A DNA stretch of 64,000 bases from Phragmites australis (Eukaryota; Streptophyta; Magnoliopsida; Poales; Poaceae), in the NCBI RefSeq assembly GCF_958298935.1, contig NC_084942.1, forward strand, positions 2,983,501 to 3,047,500, in the 5' to 3' direction. Below, in pieces: positions 23,041 to 33,862 of the stretch. The notes under the pieces were generated by a model that had not been told where the DNA came from, did not search any database, and saw nothing but the letters and a program-made list of their open reading frames with translations. The position numbers were made by a program, and so were the translations under genes. Within the stretch, counting starts at the first letter, position 1. Every line of letters begins with the position of its first letter.

Positions 23041-24720
23041 TTGGATATTACTGCTGCCATAGCTCCGGTGTCGCACCCGCATCATGTTGTACCTGCCTAC
23101 AATGTGATGTCTCCACATGTAGCTACTCATCCAACGTCATCGCATACTACTGCCACACTGCCCTTGCCACATATTATTGATGCACCGCCTGCACCATCCG
23201 CTACATCACCTGTTGCTACGCCATCACCTGTAGTAGCACCACCCGCTGCTGAGCCTTCCAACATGCACGACATGCGCACCAGGACAAAGGCTGGCATCCC
23301 TATCAAGCCACCTGATAAGCTGAACTTGTTGGCTGCTATGACTTCGGCCTCGCCAATTCCAAAAACTTACAAATATGCCTTGCAATATGCTAATTGGCAT
23401 GCAGCAATGATTGAGGAGTATAATACGCTCATGCACAATCATACTTGGCATTTCTTCCTTAGCCTCATGGTGCAAATATTATTTCTTGCAAGTGGATATT
23501 TCGGCATTAGATGGGTTGTTCGTGGCTTCTCTCAGCAAGCTGGTGTTGACTTTATTGAAACTTTTAGTCTGGTGATCAAGCCTACAACAATTCGAGTGGT
23601 TCTTGCACTTGTAGTTTCCTCGTCTTGGCCAATTCATCAATTAGATGTGAAGAATGCCTTCTTGCATAGTCATCTCTCTGAACGTGTGTTATGTCAACAG
23701 CCGAGTGGGTTTGTGGATCCTGCTCATCCTGATCATGTCTGTGAACTTACTCGATCACTTTATGGTCTCAAGCAAGCACCCCATGCCTGGTACCAAAGAT
23801 TGACTCAGTTTGCGGCCTTCATTGGTTTTATTCCTGCTCAGTCTAACACATCACTATTTATTCTACGGTCTGGTACTCACATGGCATATCTATTACTTTA
23901 TGTTGATGATATTGTCCTCACTACATTCAGCCCTGCTCTTCTATCTTAGATTATAGATGCGCTTAGTGGAGAATTTGCCATGACGGATCTTGGACCCATA
24001 CATCATTTCCTTGGCATTACTGCCCATCGCACCAAGCATGGATTGTTTATGTCCCAGCATCGTTATGTTGAGGATCTCTTGGAACGTGCTAGTATGAAGT
24101 CTTGTAATCCGTGTAACACTCCCATGGACACTCGAGCTAAACTGCTAGCAGCATCTGGACCTCCTGTAGCAGATCCCACACATTACAGGAGTATTGTTGG
24201 TGCTCTCCAGTACCTAACACTAACAAGGCCGGATATTAGCTATGCAGTACAGTAGGTTTGTTTACACATGAATGATCCTCGCGAGCCTCATCTTGGCCTC
24301 GTTAAGCATATTCTACGCTATCTTTAGGGCACCATGCATTATGGACTACACATGTATCCCTCTCGTTCCATGGCTTTGTCGGCTTATTCTGATGTTGACT
24401 GGTCGAGCTGCCCAGACACTCGCCGGTCTACATCTGGTTACTACGTTTACTTTGGAGATAATTTGGTCTCATGGTCCTCTAAACATCAGCCGACTGTCTC
24501 TCGCTCCAGTGCTGAGGCTGAGTATCCTGCTGTAGCTAATGCCATTGCTGAGACATGCTGGATTCGTACTCTACTTGCTGAACTTCATCGTCCCATCTCC
24601 ACGGCGACTATGATTTATTGTGACAATATTAGTGCTGTCTACATGTCCTCTAATCGCGCTCAACATCGACTAACAAAGTATATTGAGATTGATATTCATT
24701 TCATTAGGAAAAAGGTTTAA
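23041..24720 (+). pseudogene. copia reverse transcriptase and RNase H
   Basis: Contains the copia RT order: RWVVRGFSQQAGVDF, then IHQLDVKNAFLH, the SLYGLKQAPHAWY block and the catalytic YVDDIVL (near 23900). A stop at 23948 separates it from the rest of RT (MTDLGPIHHFLGI). RNase H follows (YSDVDWSSCPDTRRSTSGY, the SSAEAEY block, YCDNISAVY). Stops and a frameshift near 24255 and 24327 prevent a full product. RNase H ends near 24720, just before the purine tract and 3' LTR. Confidence 0.9.
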
Positions 24721-24856
24721 TTTGCCTTGGTCAGCGCACGTTTTGCATGTCCCGTCAACCTCTCGGTACGCTGATATATTCACCAAGGTTTGCCATCCGC
24801 ATTGTTTCTTGATTTTCGCAACAGCCTTAACGTCCATGACGTTCTGTCTCAGGGGA

Positions 24857-25055
24857 TGTAAGACAAGCAAACTTGCATGCCAAGAAACGGTGCATGCGGA
24901 GGATCCGGCTCATGGAATCAGATAGGGATAGATTACTTGTTCCTTGTACGTCAATCTATTCCTATGTAAATCTTCCGTGTACATGTATTGAACCGGTGAA
25001 TAAATACATGAGATGCCTGAGGGTTTCCTCACGGCTTGACCTATTCAATTCTACA
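24857..25055 (+). repeat. 3' LTR of the copia element
   Basis: 199 bp, TG...CA, about 95% identical by eye to the 5' LTR at 19641-19840. Followed by the target-site copy ATAAA at 25056-25060. It lies downstream of the P450 gene, tail to tail with it. Confidence 0.93.
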
Positions 25056-25060
25056 ATAAA

Positions 25061-25238
25061 ACAGTGGTGATAACTGTATGGATTTCACAGTTAGCTTTAT
25101 GTTGCAGCATCAAAACTCAAAAGAGTAACGAAGAGCACATCAAATGGATGGAATTTCTGAATGGAACTTTCGAATCAACTTGCTATTTCCCTCTTCTTTT
25201 CCCTACTCTGTGTACACTGAATTGCTTCTTCACTTCGT
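25061..25238 (-). other. 3' flank of the P450 gene
   Basis: The 178 bp between the P450 stop codon and the copia target site. I see no AATAAA signal on the minus strand here. The P450 transcript may therefore terminate within this stretch using a variant signal, or run into the 3' LTR. Confidence 0.4.
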
Positions 25239-26774
25239 TCATGAAACAACGTTTTCGACTGTCTGATTTCTAACTCTCCTAATCCTCACTGGGAGCCCGC
25301 CGCTGATGGACGCGGTGAGCCCTGACACGAACTTTGGGGCGCACGCGCCACTGCCACTCTCCCCGACCACCTCGACGTCGAACGCTCTCACCACCGCCAC
25401 GCCGACCGCCTTCATCTCGGTGACCGCGAGCTCTTTGCCGAGGCACACGCGGAGACCGCCCTGGAACACCGGGTACTTGTACAGGCTCTCCGGCACGAAC
25501 GACCCGCCGGGCCCGGTGAGCCACCGCTCCGGCCGGAACGCCTCGTGGTCGGCGCCCCAGATGCGAGGCATCCGGCCCATGGCGTAGGGGTGGTACATCA
25601 CGCGCGCGCCGCCGGACACGTAGGTGCCGTCCGGGAGCACATCGGCGACGGCGCAGAACTTGGAGTCGAACTGCACGGGCGGGAACAGCCGCATGTTCTC
25701 GTACAGCACCGCGTGGGTGTAGTGCAGGCCCTTGAGGTGCTGGTAGGTGCACGGTGTCGTCTCGCCTCCGGCCTCCGCGCGCATGGCGGCCGCCACCGCC
25801 GGGTTCTTGGACAGGAGCATGAAAAGCGTGGTGAGCGCGGAGGACACCGTGTCGCGCCCGGCGAGGAGGAAGCTGACCACGATGTCGCGGAGGTACTTGT
25901 CGTCCACGCCGTGCGCGTCTCCGGACGAGGCCATGAACCGGGACAGGAGGTCGTGGCTGTTGGCGACGCCCAGCTTCCGGCGCTCCAGGATCATCGCCGC
26001 CGCGAGCTCGTCGATGAGCTTGACGGCCTTCTTGAGCTCCCTCTCGGACCCGATGTTTAGCAAGCGCTTCACCTTCCATATAAACGGCGACGCCGCCGCG
26101 CCCCGCATGGCACAGAGCCGCGTCGCGGTGTCAAACGCGTCGGCAAACTTCGACATGGGCATTTCTCGCTTGAGGCAGCCAGGGTCTAGCCCGAACGAGA
26201 TCTTGCAGATCGTGTCGAAGGCGAAGCGCCGGAACACGTCCTGCAGGTCAACCACCGTGCCCTTGTCGGCGGCCTCGCCCAGGACCGGCATGAGGCGGTC
26301 CTCCACCTCCCGGGCGACGATCTTGTAGGCGTATGAGCGCACGGCGACGCTGCCGAGCTCGAGGCTGGCCATCTTGCGCTGGTGGCGCCACGCGTGGCCG
26401 TCGACGTTGAAGATGCCGCCGCCGAGGAGGTCCCCGAGGAGCGCGGCGAAGGGCTTGCCCTTGGGGAAGTTGTCGAAGTTGGTCTTGAGCATGTACTCGA
26501 CGTTGGCTGGGTTGGCGGTGACGGTGCAGCCGAGGACGTGGACGTGGACGGTGCCGGTGGGCGACTCGCGGAGCAGGTGCGCGTACCAGTCGCCGAGGTT
26601 GGTGAAGTCCCTCGCCCACGACCCCGTGAGGTACGCCCGGCACACATGGCAGCTGCACCACGGCCACCGGCGCACGAGCTGGAGCACCACGCCGAGCGCC
26701 GCCAAGCAGAGGGAGAAGCCGAAGAACGCCATGCCTGAGCACCGTGCGGCCCATGACAACTCCATGGCATCCAT
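25239..26774 (-). CDS. CYP94: Cytochrome P450, CYP94-type
   Basis: Intronless 511-residue P450. An N-terminal membrane anchor (about residues 12-34) places it in the endoplasmic reticulum, haem side in the cytosol. Visible motifs: WRHQRK in the C-helix region (about 129-134), the oxygen-binding I-helix AGRDT (305-309), the ExxR pair ENMR (359-362), FRPERW (413-418) and the haem loop FQGGLRVCLG (437-446) with the proximal Cys444. Lack of introns, the FDNFPKGKPF block and the YKYPVF-GLRVCLGKELA ending fit the CYP86 clan, family CYP94. Known CYP94 enzymes hydroxylate fatty acids at the omega end or oxidise jasmonoyl-isoleucine; the subfamily, and so the substrate, cannot be fixed by eye. Third codon positions are very GC-rich. 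A second Met three codons in is an alternative start. All key residues are present. Confidence 0.93.
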   Translation of the reverse strand: MDAMELSWAARCSGMAFFGFSLCLAALGVVLQLVRRWPWCSCHVCRAYLTGSWARDFTNLGDWYAHLLRESPTGTVHVHVLGCTVTANPANVEYMLKTNFDNFPKGKPFAALLGDLLGGGIFNVDGHAWRHQRKMASLELGSVAVRSYAYKIVAREVEDRLMPVLGEAADKGTVVDLQDVFRRFAFDTICKISFGLDPGCLKREMPMSKFADAFDTATRLCAMRGAAASPFIWKVKRLLNIGSERELKKAVKLIDELAAAMILERRKLGVANSHDLLSRFMASSGDAHGVDDKYLRDIVVSFLLAGRDTVSSALTTLFMLLSKNPAVAAAMRAEAGGETTPCTYQHLKGLHYTHAVLYENMRLFPPVQFDSKFCAVADVLPDGTYVSGGARVMYHPYAMGRMPRIWGADHEAFRPERWLTGPGGSFVPESLYKYPVFQGGLRVCLGKELAVTEMKAVGVAVVRAFDVEVVGESGSGACAPKFVSGLTASISGGLPVRIRRVRNQTVENVVS

Positions 26775-26881
26775 GGCTGACTCTTCTTGATCTCGAGAAT
26801 TAGCAAGGGGAAGATGGAGCGAGAGATCGAAGGGGATCGGATAAAAATGTGGGTTTGTGCGGAAGACTCAGGAGGCTTGTC

Positions 26882-26891
26882 TATATATAAG
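26882..26891 (-). promoter_or_regulatory. Probable TATA box of the P450 gene
   Basis: On the minus strand the sequence reads CTTATATATAG about 110 bp upstream of the P450 start codon, a normal distance for a TATA box followed by a roughly 80 bp leader. This site is also the proximal copy of the 9 bp target-site duplication created by the adjacent Mutator-like MITE. Confidence 0.6.
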
Positions 26892-27723
26892 GGGATAAAT
26901 GCAAAAAAAAACCCAAAAGTCACTTGGATTTTGACTTTTCCCCCCAAAAATTGTTTTGTTGCAAAAAAAACCCCTAAGGTTTGATTTTGTTGCAAAAACA
27001 CCCCCAAAAATTCAATTTTTTTTAAAACAAATCACAAAAAAATCTAAAACAAACTAGAGACAATTATAAGACCTTTTGTGAAATTTGTTTTAAAAAATAA
27101 TATCCTTTGCATCATATTTCATGGAGAGTAAGTTTGAAAAAAAAGAAAAACGTGCAACTCATTTATTAATTCGAGTTAAATGCATAGTTAATTATTTACT
27201 AATCCAAAAATCATGAAACAAAATTTTTTAGTCTTCTTACATGATCCTATATCTTGTAAAAATACATGAAATCTTGAAATAGTTATTGTAACGTGCAGGA
27301 TTGAGTAAATGTGTTGCAGATAGATTAATTCATAACTAATCCATAACACCCCCAAAATTAGTGAAACCACTTTTATTAGTTTACTTAAACAATGATTTGT
27401 GTAGGAAAAATAATGGTAGACATGACAAAGTTAAAATAACATGAGTTAATAAATGAGTTGCACATTTTTCTTTTTTTCCCAAACTTCCTCTCCATGAAAT
27501 ATGATGCAAAGGATATTATTTTTTAAAACAAATTTCACAAAAGGTCTTGGAATTGTCTCTAGTTTTTTTAGAATTTTGTTTATGATTTTTTAATTTTTTT
27601 GAATTTTTAGGGGGTTTTTTGCAACAAAGTCAAATTTTTGGGGGGTTTTTTGCAACAAAACAACTTTTGGGGGGGAAAGTCAAAATCCAAGTGACTTTTG
27701 GGGGGGGGTTTTGCAGTTTTCCC
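26892..27723. mobile_element. Mutator-like MITE, copy A, at the P450 promoter
   Basis: 832 bp, flanked by a perfect 9 bp duplication ATATATAAG (26883-26891 and 27724-27732), the size expected for Mutator-like elements. Ends are GGGATAAATGCAAAA and, in reverse complement, GGGAAAACTGCAAAA. They begin imperfect inverted arms of about 280 bp containing CAAAAGTCACTTGGATTTTG and CTTTGCATCATATTTCATGG. The centre is AT-rich and non-coding. It can fold into one long hairpin. The second copy at 28340-29103 is the same family with the centre in opposite orientation. Confidence 0.88.
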
Positions 27724-27732
27724 ATATATAAG

Positions 27733-28329
27733 GGTGGACCTGGAATAAGCACATGGAACACGTGCGTTATAGCTTAAACCACGTTTGTTTTGGCCTTTAC
27801 TTTTTTCTCATTTCCCCGTCAGGAGCAATTGCAACAGTTTATGGTAACTACATCTTTTGAAAGGGAGAAAGGTATATGCACGCATAATTATTTCATACAA
27901 ACACGTACCATAGCTCTCAAACGTTTAGATGACTGAAAAAAATGTTAGTATGTTTGAGCCATATCTATGGTCTCTTCGATCTCGATTCAACTGCCATTTT
28001 TCATCTCGAGATGCTTTCTTTACAAGCTGCATGCTCTAGTTAATCAAGTCGGCATGCATGTTCTAGTTAACCCACGCGGGCTTGATCCTAGAAAGTGGGG
28101 ACTCCATGCCTTTTCTTGCCCATGCTGTGGTCCTTTCCTTGACTTGATCCACCTGACGGGTTTAGGGTTGCTGTGCATTACTCGCGTCGTCGCAGCTGCT
28201 TTGATCTTGCCACCATCATGCCTGCATGCAATCATGTATCTATTATATTATTACTTAAATATTAAAATAGTCATTATTTGCTTTAAATTTTATGAAATTA
28301 CTATATTAATAAAAAAAGCATCTAGATCA
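27733..28329. other. Original P450 upstream DNA between two MITEs
   Basis: About 600 bp between the two Mutator-like MITEs. No gene is recognised. It starts with the distal copy of the TATA-like ATATATAAG. Before insertion this DNA directly adjoined the P450 TATA region, so it may hold displaced regulatory sites. Confidence 0.45.
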
Positions 28330-28339
28330 TTTATTATTA

Positions 28340-29103
28340 GGAAAAAAAATGCAAAAACCCGTCAAAGTCACTTGGATTTTAACTTTCCCCCAAAAGTTGT
28401 TTTGTTGCAAAAAACCCCCTCAAAAGTTTGACTTTGTTGCAAAACCCCTCCAATTCTAAGACCTTCTGTGAAATTTGTTTTCAAAAATAATATCCTTTGC
28501 ATCATATTTCATGGAGAGGAAGTTTGGAAAAAAAAAATATGCAGCTCATTTATTAACTCATGTTATTTTAACTTTTTCATGTCTACCATTATTTTTTCTA
28601 CACAAATAATTGTTTAAGTAAACTAATAAAAGTGGTTTCACTAATTTTGGGGTGTTATGGATTAGTTATGAATTAATCTATCTGCAACACATTTACTCAA
28701 TCCTGCACGTTACAATAACTATTTCAAAATTTCATGTATTTTTACAAGATAGAGGATCATGTAATAAGACTAAAAGAATTGTTTCATGATTTTTAGATTA
28801 GTAGATAATTAACTATGCATTTAACTCAAATTAATAAATTTGTTGCACGTTTTTCTTTTTTTCTCAAACTTACTCTCCATAAAATATGATGCAAAGGATA
28901 TTATTTTTGAAAACAAATTTCACAAAAGGTCTTAGAATTGTCTCTAGTTTTTTAGAATTTTTTGTGATTTGTTTTAAATGTTTTTTAATTTTTGGGAGTG
29001 TTTTTGCAACAAAACCAAATCTTTAGGTTTTTTTTTTCAACAAAACAACTTTGAGGGAAAGTCAAAATTCTAGTGACTTTTAGGATTTTTTTTACATTTT
29101 TCC
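28340..29103. mobile_element. Mutator-like MITE, copy B
   Basis: 764 bp member of the same family as 26892-27723, bounded by a 9-10 bp duplication TTTATTATTA (28330-28339 and 29104-29113). Inverted arms share the CAAAGTCACTTGGATTTTA and CATCATATTTCATGGAGAGG segments with copy A. The unique centre (GTGGTTTCACTAATTTTGG and neighbours) is inverted relative to copy A. Non-coding. Confidence 0.88.
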
Positions 29104-29113
29104 TTTATTATTA

Positions 29114-29627
29114 TGAATATCTATCTATCCAGATTAAATAAAGAGTTCATATTGAACAAGGAGTATACAAAATGTTGACCTCAACCTATCATGTATGTTT
29201 ATCCAGCATGTAAAAAGATCAACTTGAAGCTAACACGTACGAGTGTTCATCCAGAGTGTTCATCCAGAGTTGATGTCAAATGTGCGCGCAGCAAGCATCG
29301 TCGGTGAACGGAGAGGCGGCCACGTTCCGCTTCCGGTGCTGTCCACTACGCTGAGAAGAAGCATGTGTTTGAATACTGTGCCACCGGATAGGGACTCGGT
29401 CATATCACTCGATCTTCAGAGTGCAGCTGAGCTGCCTGCCTGTCCCATTCTCCCGGCCATTCACGTTGCCGACTAGCTAGCAGCGCGGGCGCGGCTGGCC
29501 GGGTCCCTATCCGTCCCCTCCTAGCTACTCCACTCCGTGCCACACGCCGTGGTTGCTGCTAATCGGCGGCAGAATTTCTGCACGTTTCAGGGATCCACCG
29601 GGAGCACGGCGCGGCGCTACGCCAGCA
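29114..29627. other. Intergenic DNA, GC-rich island at 29280-29620
   Basis: A locally GC-rich patch with a short plus-strand open frame (29243-29476) that has no recognisable motif. No splice structure or termini seen. I do not call a gene. Confidence 0.35.
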
Positions 29628-29630
29628 TAT

Positions 29631-29849
29631 GGACATGTTTAGTTGGCGTTTAACATGGTCACAACTAAACATAGCTAAAGTATGGCTGCTATAAAAAGTG
29701 TGGTGAATAAAATAGCCATTACACTTATAGTAAAGTTTGGTAACAAAGAGTCTCTATGGCATGTGGGTAGAAGAATAAGAAAGTTTAGCAAACTATGTGA
29801 TACGTATAACATGTGATGTGATGAGATGTAGCCGCAACCAAACATGCCC
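29631..29849. mobile_element. Tourist-like MITE
   Basis: 219 bp with ends GGACATGTTTAGTTG and (reverse complement) GGGCATGTTTGGTTG, flanked by TAT on both sides (29628-29630, 29850-29852). Non-coding. The terminal wording matches grass Tourist families although the flanking triplet is TAT rather than TAA/TTA. Confidence 0.65.
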
Positions 29850-29852
29850 TAT

Positions 29853-30341
29853 ACCTCTTCCATTCTTTGTTGTCATCGATCCCTACCGACTCCAGAGTCG
29901 CCAAGTAAGGGTTACAACGGGTTAGCTAGGGGTTGGGTGGAGCGAGAACACATCCGACCCGAAACCTGATACAATAAATCTGACCTAGCTCTGAAATACT
30001 TATTGGGTGAAAATCAACCTCAGCCCCGCCCCCGATAGGGACCCGATGGCGTGTGGCAGGCAGCCAAGGCACGATCGTGAGCTGACACTGGGTTGCGCCG
30101 GCTAGCTTGTTTTGGGCCCATGGGGGCACCTGCAGAGTAAAGACAGCCCCATCCGTGAACCTAATTCAGGTCGAGCCTCTGACCTGATGGCCTCGCAGAA
30201 CCATTTCCGCATCCGAACCCACCCCTGTCAGATGTGGAACCTGCGGGCACCTAACTCGACGGGACAAGCTGCCATCCCTACTACCAAGCGCCGGTCGGCA
30301 CCCTATGATTGTTAGTTTAGCTAGCTCGATTAAAATAATGT
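29853..30341. other. Intergenic DNA, possible non-coding transposon
   Basis: GC-moderate sequence with scattered CGGGT/ACCCG motifs and a terminal GCCATCCCTACTA, wording I associate with high-copy non-coding elements of grasses. No inverted ends could be paired, so no element is called. Confidence 0.3.
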
Positions 30342-30533
30342 GGGACTATTTGGTAGAGCTCTAACTTTTTTTAAAAAAAACTATTCATCTATAACTATAT
30401 AAATTCTTGGAGTTCGAGCTGTGGCCATATTGATGATCTTTGGATTAAAAACATATATTTAAATTATTTTATTTTTTCTTACAAACTTTAAATCCTATAT
30501 GTATTTCGGACATATAGCTCCACCAAATAGGAT
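30342..30533. mobile_element. Short MITE with inverted termini
   Basis: Left end GGGACTATTTGGTAGAGCTC and right end (reverse complement) GATCCTATTTGGTGGAGCTA are inverted copies. About 192 bp, AT-rich, non-coding. The target-site duplication is unclear; the TIR type resembles hAT-like MITEs of grasses. Confidence 0.55.
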
Positions 30534-33299
30534 CTGTACCGTATTATTATTTGCCAACGATTTTGAGGCCGCAAACTTTAATCGTTTCACCGGCAGCACC
30601 ATGCGTGCTTTCTGCAATCTGGACGTACGACGATTGCATCATGCCGGCGACCAAGCCAATTATAACTTTTCAACCAAGCCATAAAAGTGCGTTTGATAAT
30701 TTTTGTTATCATATTATGATTCTTTCCTTGACGATGGCATCGCCGACCAAATAAATATATAAAGAAGGGGTGTGTAGTACGTTACGTTATGACATGTTGC
30801 CGGGTTTATGACAATGGTTGTAATCTATATACTGACTTTTGTTACCATTTATTTATGTTTGAACAAAGGTCAAGCCTGGTTGCACTAAAAAAATCAAATG
30901 GAGTGCACTATGAGACTCACAAATATATGTTTTTGTCATCTTAATGAAAATACTACGATCATATCAAATGTACATGTATAACATGCACGCCAATACAACT
31001 AATAACTTTTCGTTGACGACCAATGGCTTGATGCTGAGGGTGAGAGCGACTTGTCAAATGGTAAAACCTGTGCATATGCTCTCTAAAGCCCTATCTCTCT
31101 CCGACGAATCCTCACAATCGGCTTGAATTTTGCGGGATGTATGTCGACCTGTTTGGAGTTTCACTATGCAACTCATCAATCCTAGATCAATAGCTAAGAC
31201 ATATATATTTTACAAAAATAGATATCACAGACATATATCGATTAAAATATAATACTTAAAGTACAACATAGAGTTCATTACAACGTAGACTCAGACCTAA
31301 TTAAGCAATTATACAACGCAATAGAAATTAAAGTGAAGGCGACTCAAACCCAACAAGCAGCTTGAGGGCAGATGAAATCTAACTTTTCTATTCTTCACCT
31401 TCGACGAAGTCAGCTTTTATGATATCTAAATTCAAATATAGCAAAAGTGAGTATATAAGGTATTCAACAAGTATAAGGAAATAGAATTTATAGGTTTTGG
31501 CAAAAAGTCAGTTTTTTATGTAGAGGTTCAATTTGTAAAACCTTTTTTAAACAGTAAGGAAAGCAAGTTGAGTTTAAAATTGTAGGGTTGTTAGCCCTGT
31601 GGAGATGCAATCTATCCCACCAGTTTTCAAATTTTATAGTTGGTGGGCATCTCTTTTTCTTGTCAACTCAAGGCTCAAAACCTGCATTTTCCAAAACATA
31701 AGTACACTGCTCTCACTCACTCATCAAAGAATATAAACTAATCACTAAGATCAAACCATAGCATTGTCCATAACCATCCACATGACTATTCGAATAAATT
31801 TAATACTCTGCAGAGATATACAGTTTTACCAACATGATATACTTAACCTCTAATTATGATCAGCAGGAGTGACATAATAAGCTTACTCGCCAATCCAACC
31901 TTTTCAATTTTCACCTACTGGAAATCCACGACAAGGGCTCCTGGCTTTCATATTAGCCTCTCCAGGCTTGGGCCTCTCAGGGCTAAGTAGGAACGTTGTC
32001 AATGTAATGAGTTAGAGGTGACCTGTAGACCTCACATTATCAAATGTCAGTTGATTGTTAATATTTTTCAAGACCACGATCTCCCCGAAGAACGATTTGT
32101 AATGTATTTCACTTAATTTCAATCTTAATTTCGTTGGATTAATTTGTGATATAATACATATCACATATGTTGTACTTAGAACGAACACATCGATTCAAAT
32201 TCAAAATTTTCTAGAGCGCTACTTGCCACCGGAGCACCAGACCACGTCGCCTGTGCTCGCGGCCGCAATCCTTTTGTCCATCTGGATGCCTCTTTCCGGC
32301 AGTACGACGAGCTCACGTCGATGTTGGTTGGTTGGTTGTGTTCTATCACCACGCACGCATGTACTTGTACTCGTGTCTCGTAGCTTGTCCATAGACATTG
32401 GATTGCGTGGATTTTTTAGAGTTTAGCTATTTCTAAAAACTTTTTCTGTTATACGTATGGATCTATGAAAAACAATGTTAAAAAATGAATCATTTTTAGC
32501 ACGGTGCTGGTGCCGTGCTATTCAACCATAAAAGAGTTTTTTTTAATTATTTTTGCATGAATCTATTTATAAAATATATTTAAAGAAGATCAAAATATAA
32601 AAATTCCACTTGGATTGTCCTCATCCAACGTTTGCAATCACGTGAAAAGTAGTGAGATATATGCGAGCGTTGTCGTGTCGTGCCTCTTCATGTTGTTTTT
32701 ACTGACGACGCTAACAAGAAGCAGAAGCCGGCGGTGAGTATAGTATTCGTCAAGCTGTGTAGCCAATGATGACATTGACGTGAACTTTCTCCGTCCTTTT
32801 TTAGCAGGCACCAGCTAAGTGTTTTTAAAAAAAATATATAAATATTGGATATAGAAATATTAAACATAAAGTTAATGTATAAAGATATGCATGTGTCATA
32901 AAAATACTGCCGAACAAATATGTTAGGAGTGATAACGTAATTTGATCTCAAATCAAATTAAAAAAAAAGGGAGAGATTACATGCTAATTTTTCTTCTGAA
33001 TTTTTATTTTTATTAGTAAAACGTGTCATATATCTGTAGCTAGTAACGATGCAAGAAATGGGACTGGAGAACGAGATTAAATGGTAAAAATAAGTAAATT
33101 ATTTAAATTTTAAGGTTTTATTAGATAAAAAAGAGTAGAGAAAAACGTGACATGGAAATCAATTGGTGCTTTATACAGAAGAGGCTGCTTTCTCCTTCCT
33201 GTGTAGCCGGTCGGGCATGCAATGAATCGGCCTGGCGGTGGTTGCATTGTATCCTTCTTCCGCTGCGACGTTGGCACCGTGTGTACTGCTGCTGTTCCT
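30534..33299. other. Long AT-rich intergenic region
   Basis: Nearly 2.8 kb without a recognisable gene. The part at 31340-32050 has a mixed composition that could be an old LTR or DNA-transposon remnant (a palindromic stretch near 31595-31660: GTGGAGATGCA...TGGTGGGCATCTC). A small GC-richer patch lies at 32220-32430. None of the short open frames shows family motifs. Confidence 0.35.
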
Positions 33300-33619
33300 G
33301 TGATACTGAGTTCCCGAAAATGACTTGTGTGCTGAGCTGCTGAACAAAACACATATATAGGCGCAGGCCCATGCCGGCCCTCTGGTCCCTGGTCTACCCA
33401 AAAGTTGTCATCCTGTCCAGTCATATATATACGCACATGCTAAAGTGACGTTCGAGAAATACTCGACGTAAACGAAATGGGCAAACTTGGAAACAACACG
33501 ATATATAGTCGTCAGTGAGTAGTTGATTGAATTGAATATTATTGAATTAACACATGTTTACCGGCGGTCGTTTTCTCTTTAAAGAACTCGCTTTTCTTCC
33601 TTGAAGAAATGGTTCGCCT

Positions 33620-33862
33620 TGCTAGCGGAATAAATCACGTGATTTTTTATTGATTGAATATTCAGATTATAACTTATAAATATATAGCACTCAAGGTATC
33701 ACAAGATAAACGCAAAAGAGTGTAAACACTTAGAGGCAGACGAAGCAACTAGAAGAAGAAACAAGGAGTCACGCTGTGCATGCATTCATGCATGTATACA
33801 TGGGAAGATGTAAAAGAGGAAAGTAAAAGGGATGGTCATGTGAATGGGTAGGTAGTCTAACA
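33620..33862 (-). repeat. Copia 3' LTR, duplicated copy 1
   Basis: On the minus strand it starts TGTTAGACTACC directly after a purine-rich tract (33863-33875) and contains a TATATATTTATAAG promoter-like motif. I place its end at a CTAGCA near 33620, but without the partner 5' LTR this end is uncertain. Confidence 0.5.

Larger units (their letters stand above)
19641..25055 (+). mobile_element. Full-length decayed Ty1-copia retrotransposon
   Basis: Bounded by 200 bp LTRs (19641-19840 and 24857-25055), each starting TGTAAGAC and ending ATTCTACA, with a perfect 5 bp target-site duplication ATAAA (19636-19640 and 25056-25060). By eye the LTRs differ by about ten substitutions and one small gap. 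A tRNA-Met-type primer-binding site TGGTATCACGAG follows the 5' LTR, and a purine tract CAGGGGA precedes the 3' LTR. Domain order is gag, protease, integrase, reverse transcriptase, RNase H (copia order). Several stops and frameshifts, plus a CACTA insertion in the protease, inactivate it. It lies about 180 bp from the P450 stop codon. Confidence 0.93.

Noticed and set aside
25279..26790. Long antisense and shifted open frames over the P450 gene
   Set aside because: They follow from the very GC-rich codons of the real minus-strand frame; they are Arg/Pro/Ala-rich and carry no domain.
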